53,826 nucleotides of DNA from Prevotella sp. GTDB lineage: Bacteria; Bacteroidota; Bacteroidia; Bacteroidales; Bacteroidaceae. The DNA is taken from contig JAEEZP010000009.1 in the NCBI GenBank assembly GCA_016291915.1, positions 1 to 53,826 on the forward strand. Reading direction: 5' to 3'. Positions within the stretch are counted from its first letter, which is position 1, and each line of letters starts with the position of its first letter. Below the pieces are notes generated by a model, which saw only the letters and a list, made by a program, of their open reading frames with translations, was not told the origin of the DNA and did not search any database. Below are positions 41,578-49,330 of the stretch, in pieces. The position numbers and the translations under genes are program-made.

Positions 41578-44445
41578 CTATTTTGTTGTCTTGACAGTCT
41601 TGCCGTCAGGCATGCGAACGATACGCACACCCTTCTGTGGAGTATTGGCAGGCATCTCCACACCTCTGAGGTTCCAACTCTTGGCACCCTTCAGGAACTC
41701 TGCACGGAGATTGTCGATACCGGTAGCACCACTGTTGATGTTCAACATGAATGGATTATCCATACTACCCACATTCTGTTGCAGTGCGATGCTCTCAGCG
41801 ATACGGAAAGCATCTCCTGTAGCCTCGTTGCGAGCGATGAAGTTAACCAGTTCACCGGCATTTCCGTGTACGGTGATGAACAACAGACCGTCAACGAAAG
41901 TACCTTCTCCACGGCACTCATCACCGACATAGGCTCCTACAGTATAATCCTGCAGGTTCTCTACACCGGCAATCTTAGCTACCATACTCAGGTTGCCGTC
42001 AAACTCAGAATCGTCGTAAGTCCATGTAGAGCGCTTTGCTCCTGCTGTAGCATTCTGCTGTGGCAACGTACTCTCAGCAACATAGTTGAAGCTTCCTGTA
42101 CCATTGGTAAAGAGCAGGTAACCCTCTCCGCCACGTAACAGACTGAGCGTACCGGTCCATCTGCCACCGGAATATTCTGCGAAGCCGTCATTCTTCGAAA
42201 CGATACGGTCGCCATTGCTGAAGTTGCCTGTCAGCACGTCGGATAGACGACGGTCGTAGAAATAAGGATTGGCTATCCAATTCCATCCCTGCCTGAGCGA
42301 TACCGAACCACCATCCAGGTTCACCTCACAGTCAGACAATGTCGCAGTGAACTCTTCGGCCATCTTCACCTTGTAGCACTCACTCTTATTCAGACCACTC
42401 TCATAAAGAGTTCCGAAAGGCCCATATTGAGAATCGTAATAAAGCAGTTTGTCCTGAGAACGTATCTCTGTCAGGCTTTCTCCTCCGAACACATCCGTGA
42501 TAAACTCTGTACCAACCGTTGTATAAGGCAGAGAGATCCACTGCCAACCAGTTGTGAAGGGGAACGGCATCATTACCTCCATCTCTTCCTCAGCCAATGG
42601 TTCTCCATCATAGCTGACAGTGACAAGAGCCTTACCCGGTAATGCCGGCGTAATACTGAAGGTCTTGCCATCACCCTGACTGGTAACATCAGCGAAGGTC
42701 CAGCCTCGTGGCAATGATCCTGATGTAGTCACCGTGACAGTGACCTTATCCGCATCGATAGCGGCATCCTCGGGAATTGGTGTGACGGTGATAGCAGATG
42801 ACTCACCGCGCTTAGCTTCATCTATCTGGATTGTGAAACCTTCAAGTCCCTGAATAGCATTGATGGTAAACTCCCCATATGCAGAAGCATTAGGATACTC
42901 CGGTCTGTAGTCAGCACGTTGTCCGTTATAATCTGTGTATGTCACGGTTACAGTAATGTAAGAGGTTCCTGCTTGCTTTACTTTAGCCTCTACATTGATG
43001 CCGTTATCAGAAATCCAACTGCCTTCCATACTGACGGTATTGGTATCAGTGGAATTGATGTAACCGCTTTCTATGCTTTCATAACCCTCCGGTCCGATTT
43101 CAAAATTCTGTCTGACAATATCGGAGATATCCAAGACACCTGAGATATACTCTACGTTGATCTCCTGACTTTTAACAGTGACCGACCTTGCGGGATTAAA
43201 CACCTGAACAGGTATTTCATATAATACATCAGGATTATCGACAGAGGTGACAACCAATGTGGTACCACCAGACTTGAGCGCTGTCATGGTGGTGCCTTCG
43301 ACACTGACAACTCTTGAATCATCAGAACTCCATGTCACCTCCTTATTAGTGGCATCATCTGGAAGAACCTTCACGATAGGTGTGACACGGGGACCTATAT
43401 CATCACCCACGTTAGCAAACACAGCATCAACAGGGTATTCCAGTTCGATACTCTCTACAGGAACCACCACCTTGACATTGAGAACCGCACTCAGACGAAC
43501 GTTTCCTTCTTCGTCCATGATACGTGCTGTCATCGTGGTTTCTCCACCGGCGATAGGAATGTACATCAATGCATCACTGGTAGCAGATTCCCCAGTAGTG
43601 ATGATCGTCTGATCACCAATCACCCACTTCAACTCATCGCTGTAATTCTCGGGCTCAATGATCAGACAGTCGTTGATAATTCTTGTCAGTTCTTCCGCAT
43701 CATTCTTAAAGACCGTCACGCCATCCTTATACTCATCCTTGATGGCCATACTGGTGGCAGGGTTGGTGATAATGAGCGTTGTGAATGTAATAACCTCACC
43801 ACTACCACTGGGTTCCATCAATTTTATGGTTATACCACCTGTCACTTCCAGTGCCGTGAGCACATCGTTATCATCGATGCTTGCCTCCGTGGGAGCCGCA
43901 TCTTGAGCTTGTTCTCCAATCACCCAAGGAAGTTTTCCTTCCGGCAATGATGCGCCCTCCGGATAGACGGTGAGAAGTTCACGCAGATTGACGGTGTCTC
44001 CCACCTTCATTTTAATAACCTTTGGTAATTCCATTTCGACAGCAGCGTCAAGCGACATTTGGAAAAGATTACTGAGCTCTCCTATCGTTCCATCTGAAGC
44101 CCATGTAACAGTTGACTGTGGTGCCAGCGGATACGCTGTCTTGGTTTCATTAACATATACCTTAAAGGTAATCTCCTTACCCGTATCCTGCTCAATGTCT
44201 CCCCACACACGAATAGGGAAATAAGAATAACCGGTAGTTGCATCTTCAGTAAAACGCGCAATTCCACGGCACTCATCACCGATAAATGCTCCAATCCGGT
44301 AGGTACTCTGATCATAATCCAGATTGGAATTCAATGTCGCATAGATCACGTAAGAGTCGTGATAGTTATCAGTATTCGTGCTCCATTGTGCCTTGATGCC
44401 GAGTGAAGACATCAACAGAAATAAAAGAATGTAGTACTTTTTCAT
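41578..44445 (-). CDS. Large surface protein with Big_2-type domains and probable T9SS C-terminal signal
   Basis: A 955-residue protein with a signal peptide (LLMSSLGIKAQW, about 8-20). It has two copies of a domain with DECRGIARF / DECRGEGTF (about 53-61 and 857-865), and Big_2-like segments in the middle (IELEYPVDAVFANVGDDI..., KEVTWSSDDSRVVSVEG, about 330-400). A QWISLPY / GWNWIANPYF region follows (about 655-760). The C-terminus (WNLRGVEMPA...KGVRIVRMPDGKTVKT) resembles the type A sorting sequences recognised by T9SS, which would attach it to the cell surface. It is first in its operon with a textbook promoter. T9SS core genes lie 10 kb away on the same strand. Confidence 0.75.
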   Translation of the reverse strand: MKKYYILLFLLMSSLGIKAQWSTNTDNYHDSYVIYATLNSNLDYDQSTYRIGAFIGDECRGIARFTEDATTGYSYFPIRVWGDIEQDTGKEITFKVYVNETKTAYPLAPQSTVTWASDGTIGELSNLFQMSLDAAVEMELPKVIKMKVGDTVNLRELLTVYPEGASLPEGKLPWVIGEQAQDAAPTEASIDDNDVLTALEVTGGITIKLMEPSGSGEVITFTTLIITNPATSMAIKDEYKDGVTVFKNDAEELTRIINDCLIIEPENYSDELKWVIGDQTIITTGESATSDALMYIPIAGGETTMTARIMDEEGNVRLSAVLNVKVVVPVESIELEYPVDAVFANVGDDIGPRVTPIVKVLPDDATNKEVTWSSDDSRVVSVEGTTMTALKSGGTTLVVTSVDNPDVLYEIPVQVFNPARSVTVKSQEINVEYISGVLDISDIVRQNFEIGPEGYESIESGYINSTDTNTVSMEGSWISDNGINVEAKVKQAGTSYITVTVTYTDYNGQRADYRPEYPNASAYGEFTINAIQGLEGFTIQIDEAKRGESSAITVTPIPEDAAIDADKVTVTVTTSGSLPRGWTFADVTSQGDGKTFSITPALPGKALVTVSYDGEPLAEEEMEVMMPFPFTTGWQWISLPYTTVGTEFITDVFGGESLTEIRSQDKLLYYDSQYGPFGTLYESGLNKSECYKVKMAEEFTATLSDCEVNLDGGSVSLRQGWNWIANPYFYDRRLSDVLTGNFSNGDRIVSKNDGFAEYSGGRWTGTLSLLRGGEGYLLFTNGTGSFNYVAESTLPQQNATAGAKRSTWTYDDSEFDGNLSMVAKIAGVENLQDYTVGAYVGDECRGEGTFVDGLLFITVHGNAGELVNFIARNEATGDAFRIAESIALQQNVGSMDNPFMLNINSGATGIDNLRAEFLKGAKSWNLRGVEMPANTPQKGVRIVRMPDGKTVKTTK

Positions 44446-44508
44446 ACGCTATATGTATTGATTATAGTTACAAAATGATTGATTCCTCAAATTTGGTCAT
44501 ATTATCCA

Positions 44509-44539
44509 CAAATATAGCAAATAATAGAATACAATCAAA
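44509..44539 (-). promoter_or_regulatory. Promoter of the surface-protein operon
   Basis: Minus-strand TTTG (44539-44536), a 19-base spacer and TATATTTG (44516-44509) match the full Bacteroidota consensus, 63 bases before the start codon at 44445. Confidence 0.8.
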
Positions 44540-44631
44540 ACTTTTCTCTTAATATTTTTAATATTTAACACACACACGTTAAAAAAAATGCAATAATATA
44601 CGCAACACTCATATTTTTGGATTTATAGTGT

Positions 44632-44807
44632 GAGTTACCGAGTTACCAGTTACCATTTTTTCCCTTCTCTTCTATGACAGATTCGTGCAGTCTTTATTAA
44701 TAAAAGTCGACTAATTGATACTTGATTAGTTGACTAATTGATACTTGATTAGTTGACTTTTGAGTACTAATAGTCGACTAATCGGTACCCAATTAGTCTG
44801 GTACTGG
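44632..44807. repeat. 8-base and 23-base tandem repeats in the 44446-44953 intergenic region
   Basis: GAGTTACC repeats at 44632-44656. An exact 23-base unit (GACTAATTGATACTTGATTAGTT without interruption, 44709-44731) is repeated at 44732-44754, followed by diverged copies ending near 44797. Each unit is a dyad (ACTAAT...ATTAGT). Apart from these and two promoters I see nothing in this 508-base gap. Confidence 0.75.
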
Positions 44808-44898
44808 TAATTAAAAGTCGGGAAGGTGATACCATCGGACTGAAAGAAAGGGTTTAACGGAGTGAATTCGTAGCTGTTTTTGCAATTATATTTCACCA

Positions 44899-44932
44899 TT
44901 TGCCATTTTTTCATAAAAAATATTTACTTTTG
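44899..44932 (+). promoter_or_regulatory. Promoter of the AGCS relic gene
   Basis: TTTG (44899-44902), a 22-base spacer and TACTTTTG (44925-44932) match the Bacteroidota promoter consensus, 21 bases before the ATG at 44954. Confidence 0.65.
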
Positions 44933-44953
44933 AAGGCAGAAAAAAGGAAGACT

Positions 44954-45172
44954 ATGAATGAACTGTTAACCCAAGTCAATGGTATCCTCTGGGGATATAT
45001 CCTGATAGCTACACTGATAGCCTGCAACCTGGTGGCTATCATCGTCTTAGGGAAATATGCCTTCCGGCTACTGGATGACTATAGACAACAGAAGCGCCGT
45101 GGTATCAAAGAACCCACTTTCCACCGTAGTCAGCTACCGGAAATAGAGAAAGACGTGGAGTGTTGGGATTAA
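44954..45172 (+). CDS. 72-residue relic joining the N- and C-terminal ends of an AGCS sodium/alanine symporter
   Basis: Residues 1-23 (MNELLTQVNGILWGYILIAT...) look like the extreme N-terminus of AGCS-family sodium/amino-acid symporters. Residues 24-72 (CNLVAIIVLGKYAFRLLDDY, then QKRRGIKEPTFH... and ending VECWD) look like the extreme C-terminus, including the last membrane helix and the ECW tail. A normal symporter is about 450-500 residues, so roughly 400 residues would be missing by an in-frame deletion. One or two helices remain. A consensus promoter is intact, so it may still be made. It could be a pseudogene or a retained small membrane protein. It ends 3 bases from the convergent ABC exporter. 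Confidence 0.65.
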   Translation: MNELLTQVNGILWGYILIATLIACNLVAIIVLGKYAFRLLDDYRQQKRRGIKEPTFHRSQLPEIEKDVECWD

Positions 45173-45175
45173 ACA

Positions 45176-46981
45176 TTATCCATTCACATCCCTATGCTGC
45201 ATCGTGCTGGCTATCTTGTCAGCATTCATACTACGTGCACTGGCATCAAAGATATCCTTATAGACACCTCCCTGACGATACACCTCCGAAGGCTCACCAC
45301 TCTGTACTACCCTACCCTCCTGCAACACATAAATCTGTTCTGCATCGATAATCTGTCCGATATTATGTGAGATAATGATAACCGTACGGCCAGCCTTGAT
45401 GGCATCTATGCTCGCCTTGATCTGTTCGGTGGCAATGGCATCCAGACTGGCAGTGGGTTCGTCAAGGAAGATAATGGGTGGGTTCTTGATGAACATACGG
45501 GCGATGGCGATACGTTGCTGCTGACCGCCGGAGAGCTGCAGGGCAAGGGTATTGAAGTCGTTTGGTAATGCCATGATCTGATCATAGATATATGCTTGTC
45601 GGGCGGCACGCACCACATCCTCATGGGTTGCCTGGGGATTACCGTATTTGATATTCTCCTCTATCGTGCCATCGAAGATATGATTCTTCTGTAATACTAA
45701 TCCTACATGCTCACGCAGCCACTGGGTATCCCAGTCGGCTAAATCCACACCATCGAGTTTGATATATCCCCGTTGTGGATGGTAGAACTTATCCAGCAGG
45801 TTCACCACCGTACTCTTACCGGCTCCACTCAATCCCACAAGGGCAGTGATCTTTCCGGCAGGGATATGCATCGACACATCAAAAAGGGCTTGTGTGCCAT
45901 TGGAATAGGTGAAGTCGACATTTTGTAATTCGAAATCTCCCTTGACAGTCTCGGGACGGTATTTCCCACTATCCTCCACCTCTCCGTCGGCATGCAGGAT
46001 TCCGAAGAATCCCTCTGCATAGATCAACGCATCGTTCATATCATCGTAGATACGATGCAACTGTCGGATGGGGGCACTCACATTGGCAAACAGCATCACA
46101 TGATACATGATCTTTCCAATGGTCATCCCCGGGTATTCGATCAAGACAAGATAAGCCGTAAGGATGATGATCAGCACAGTACCTATTTGCTCCAGAAAAC
46201 TCTTCAGTCCGTTGAAGAAATAACTCTGTTTGCGGGTGGACAACTGTAAGTCGGTCATATTTCGTTGTAACTCTGCCTGTCGGTTGGCTTCTATCTCCTC
46301 CCGGTTGAAGGATTTAATAACCGTAATACTCTCGATGATGTTCAGGATGCCCTGACTGACAGCCTGATGCCCGCCGAAGATGCCACGTCGCCCACCTTTC
46401 ATACGCTGGGCCTGCAGGTAGGTGACATAGAAATAGACGGGAACGATACAGAGTGCCACAATACCTACATAGACATTCGCCATGAACATCAGCACTAAGG
46501 CTAAGATAGCACTGGTGAACAGCGGGAGAATCTCTATGAAGAAATTGTTCACCGTATTGGAAAGACTCATGATACCACGGTCGATACGCGACTGCAGCTT
46601 ACCCGTCTCATTACCTTCCTGGGTAAAAAATGCCATGCGGAAGGAGAGCATCCGCTCGACAACGGCCAGCGACAAGTCACGACTGACTAAGATACGCATG
46701 CGCTCACCGTAATATCTTTGGAAGAAAGTGACGAAAGCACCTATCACCTCCTTTCCTAAGAGGATGATGCTGATAGTGGTGAGGATCTTCACAGCACTGC
46801 TCCACAAGAACGGAGACTCCTGTATCAAGGCATTGATAGCATCGACGGCCCGGTCGAGCACCACGGCATTCACCTGTGCCATCAGTGAACTTACCACCGT
46901 AAAGATCAACGTGATACCGATCAGCCATTTGTAAGGAAGTACAAACGGCCATATATTCTTCAGCAAGTCCCAGATATTCAT
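45176..46981 (-). CDS. ABC transporter, fused permease/ATP-binding protein (MsbA-like exporter)
   Basis: A 601-residue half-exporter. Six membrane helices (about 15-310) are followed by a nucleotide-binding domain with Walker A GLSGAGKST (about 384-392), Q-loop LQKNHIF, signature LSGGQQQR (about 488-495), Walker B IIFLDEPT (about 509-516) and a switch His in IISHN. Homodimers of this type export lipids, peptides or drugs. I chose ATG 46981 (MNIWDLLKN); an in-frame TTG at 47020 would add 13 residues. Its own promoter lies at 47064-47094, so it is separate from the efflux operon upstream. Confidence 0.88.
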   Translation of the reverse strand: MNIWDLLKNIWPFVLPYKWLIGITLIFTVVSSLMAQVNAVVLDRAVDAINALIQESPFLWSSAVKILTTISIILLGKEVIGAFVTFFQRYYGERMRILVSRDLSLAVVERMLSFRMAFFTQEGNETGKLQSRIDRGIMSLSNTVNNFFIEILPLFTSAILALVLMFMANVYVGIVALCIVPVYFYVTYLQAQRMKGGRRGIFGGHQAVSQGILNIIESITVIKSFNREEIEANRQAELQRNMTDLQLSTRKQSYFFNGLKSFLEQIGTVLIIILTAYLVLIEYPGMTIGKIMYHVMLFANVSAPIRQLHRIYDDMNDALIYAEGFFGILHADGEVEDSGKYRPETVKGDFELQNVDFTYSNGTQALFDVSMHIPAGKITALVGLSGAGKSTVVNLLDKFYHPQRGYIKLDGVDLADWDTQWLREHVGLVLQKNHIFDGTIEENIKYGNPQATHEDVVRAARQAYIYDQIMALPNDFNTLALQLSGGQQQRIAIARMFIKNPPIIFLDEPTASLDAIATEQIKASIDAIKAGRTVIIISHNIGQIIDAEQIYVLQEGRVVQSGEPSEVYRQGGVYKDIFDASARSMNADKIASTMQHRDVNG

Positions 46982-47063
46982 CTTGGCGGCTGTATTCGCA
47001 TTTTTCTGTTCTGTTTTCAAGAGATGCAGTTATTATAAATGGTAATCAATACTATTATCTCTG

Positions 47064-47094
47064 CAAATGTAATAATATTTCTGCAAACAACAAA
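47064..47094 (-). promoter_or_regulatory. Promoter of the ABC exporter gene
   Basis: Minus-strand TTTG (47094-47091), a 19-base spacer and TACATTTG (47071-47064) fit the Bacteroidota consensus fully. Confidence 0.75.
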
Positions 47095-47133
47095 ATAAAC
47101 ACGACAATACCACCTTTTCCTGAAAAGAGAAGA

Positions 47134-48270
47134 TCACTTGTTCTTCTTATAACTAATGACTGCCCACACAGCCATCACGGAAGAAAGCACGGTAAGAGCA
47201 CCCAACTGATGGGCAATACTCAGGAAATCACCTCCACGTACAAAGACCGTGCGAATCGCATCGATGAAATAACTCATGGGATTGACATAGGTAGTGGCAT
47301 AAGCCCACGACGGCATGGAGCGAGAGGGGGTGAAGAGTCCGCTGAGCAACAACAGACACACTACGAAAAACCACATGACAAAGATGGCTTGCTGCATGGT
47401 GTCTGAATAGTTGGAGACAATAAGCCCGAAAGAGGAAAAGAACAGTGCAAGGAGCATGGCTAAAACATACACCCAGATGAGGGAACCCTGACAGGTGATA
47501 TCATAGATAAGCCACGACAATATGAGACATACCGTAATGATAAAGAGGGCTATCAGCCAATAGGGAATGATCTTGGCAAGGATAAAAGCCCACTTGGGAA
47601 CAGGGGTAACGTTGATCTGCTCGATGGTGCCAGTCTCTTTTTCACCTACGATATTCAATGCCGGCAGAAAGCCCGTCATCAACATCATCACAATAGCCAA
47701 CAATGCCGGAATCATATACAGCTTGTAGTTCTGATACTTATTATAAAGGTTGAGCGTAGAGACTTGCGGAAGAGCAGCTGCCGAAGTTGGTTTTGTAAGA
47801 GCAGCAGACGCAGTGCTGTGAGCCATGGCATTCTGCATGACGATCTGTGAGAGATAGCTTCCTCCGATAGCACCTTTTGTGCCATTAACAGCATTTGCAG
47901 CGATAAGCACTGAGGGCATCTGATGATTCTCTCCCGTGCTGCCCATCAACCTGTCACGGCTATAGTCTTGCGGTATCACCACCACGATATCGGCCCTGCT
48001 CGTCTCTATATCATTGAGTGCTGACTGATAAGTAGGTTTCTGTCCATTGAAGACGAAATAGTTGGAATGCTCGATATCATGGACTATTTGCTGTGAGGAT
48101 ACCGACCGGTCGTTGTCAACGACATCCACCACGACATTCTTTATCTCCATATTCATCACCCAAGGCATCACACACATGATAACAATGGGAAACACAATGA
48201 TCAACTTAGGCAAAAAACCATTCCGCCGTATCTGTAAGAATTCCTTTTGTATGAGATACTTCAGCATCAT
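47134..48270 (-). CDS. ABC-2 type permease (YhhJ/YbhR-like), second of pair
   Basis: A 378-residue membrane protein. A cytoplasmic N-terminus with KEFLQIRRNGF is followed by one membrane helix (about 20-38), a large extracytoplasmic domain (about 45-180, VDVVDNDRSVSSQQIV...) and five helices at the C-terminus containing the ABC-2 signature region (NIVGEKETGTIEQINVTPV, about 208-226). It pairs with the permease encoded immediately upstream (adjacent, no gap). With the double ATPase, HlyD-type lipoprotein and TolC-like protein it forms a five-part efflux system comparable to E. coli YbhGFSR. Confidence 0.9.
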   Translation of the reverse strand: MMLKYLIQKEFLQIRRNGFLPKLIIVFPIVIMCVMPWVMNMEIKNVVVDVVDNDRSVSSQQIVHDIEHSNYFVFNGQKPTYQSALNDIETSRADIVVVIPQDYSRDRLMGSTGENHQMPSVLIAANAVNGTKGAIGGSYLSQIVMQNAMAHSTASAALTKPTSAAALPQVSTLNLYNKYQNYKLYMIPALLAIVMMLMTGFLPALNIVGEKETGTIEQINVTPVPKWAFILAKIIPYWLIALFIITVCLILSWLIYDITCQGSLIWVYVLAMLLALFFSSFGLIVSNYSDTMQQAIFVMWFFVVCLLLLSGLFTPSRSMPSWAYATTYVNPMSYFIDAIRTVFVRGGDFLSIAHQLGALTVLSSVMAVWAVISYKKNK

Positions 48271-49326
48271 CTACTCTAAACGGTTTTTAAATTTCAACAA
48301 CGAGACAGCAAGCAGGAAGAGCGTCATGCCACTGAGGATGATCACCTCGCTGAACACCTCACGGATACCAACACCCATGATCATCAGTTTACGCATGGCT
48401 GCAATGTAATAACGGGGTGGGACAATGGCTGAAATCCACTGTAGTATTCGTGGCATCGACTCAATAGGGAAAAGCATACCCGACAGCATGACGATGGGCA
48501 TGAGCAACACCATGGCGGAGAGGAGCAATGCCATCAACTGACTGTCGGCAATATTCGAGATAAGCAGTCCGAGTGAGAGGGCCAGCAGGATATAGATAAG
48601 ACTTACCAGAATAATCCATATCAGTGAACCGGCCAAAGGCACATGAAGCACGAAACGTGCCATCAGAAGGATTGTTATGAGGATACAGAAAGCCAAGATC
48701 AGGTAAGGTATGGCTTTGGCAATGATAATCATCAGTGGTTTGACGGGAGAGACAAGCAGCACTTCCATCGTTCCCTTCTCTTTCTCACGGACAATAGAGA
48801 TGGATGTCATCATCGCACATATCAGCATCAGTAACATACCCATGATGGCAGGCACGAAGTTGTATGCCGACTTCATCTGTGGGTTGTAGAGCATCTTCAG
48901 GTTGACAAGCGACATGACAGGGTTGTTCAGCACCTGTTGTGCATATGTGGTCCATTGCTGCGCCATATTTGGGTCAGAACCATCAACCATGAGTTGTATC
49001 TCTTTCTTTTTGGCATAGTCTTTTCCGAAGATCACCGCCAGATCAGCCTTCTGACCACGTATCAGTTGTTCTGCCTCCTGCGGAGTTCCCACGGTAGCAG
49101 TAATATTAAAGTATTCCGATGATGCGAGCCGTTCCGCCGCCTGTTGTGTGAGAGGATCCATCTGTGAAGTCACCACCACCGTACGTACATTCTTAACATC
49201 ATTAGTGATGGCGAATCCGAAGAGCAGCATCAATACGATGGGCATACCGAAGAGGATAAGCATTGTACGCTTATCACGCAGGATATGCCTGGCTTCCTTG
49301 ATGACAAAAGATAAAAACTGTTTCAT
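48271..49326 (-). CDS. ABC-2 type permease (YbhS-like), first of pair
   Basis: A 351-residue membrane protein homologous to the next gene: KEARHILRDKRTMLILFGMPIVLMLLFGFAI at the N-terminus (first helix about 20-40), an extracytoplasmic domain, then SIVREKEKGTMEVLLVSPV (about 173-191) and five C-terminal helices. I chose ATG 49326 (MKQFLSF), 4 bases after the ATPase stop at 49331. A longer frame back to 49377 would overlap the ATPase gene and begins with residues unlike the family. Confidence 0.9.
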   Translation of the reverse strand: MKQFLSFVIKEARHILRDKRTMLILFGMPIVLMLLFGFAITNDVKNVRTVVVTSQMDPLTQQAAERLASSEYFNITATVGTPQEAEQLIRGQKADLAVIFGKDYAKKKEIQLMVDGSDPNMAQQWTTYAQQVLNNPVMSLVNLKMLYNPQMKSAYNFVPAIMGMLLMLICAMMTSISIVREKEKGTMEVLLVSPVKPLMIIIAKAIPYLILAFCILITILLMARFVLHVPLAGSLIWIILVSLIYILLALSLGLLISNIADSQLMALLLSAMVLLMPIVMLSGMLFPIESMPRILQWISAIVPPRYYIAAMRKLMIMGVGIREVFSEVIILSGMTLFLLAVSLLKFKNRLE

Positions 49327-49330
49327 ACGC

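Noticed and set aside
44726..44914. 62-codon minus-strand ORF over the 23-base repeats
   Set aside because: Its composition is that of the repeats and AT-rich DNA; it overlaps the AGCS-relic promoter and has no protein-like features.
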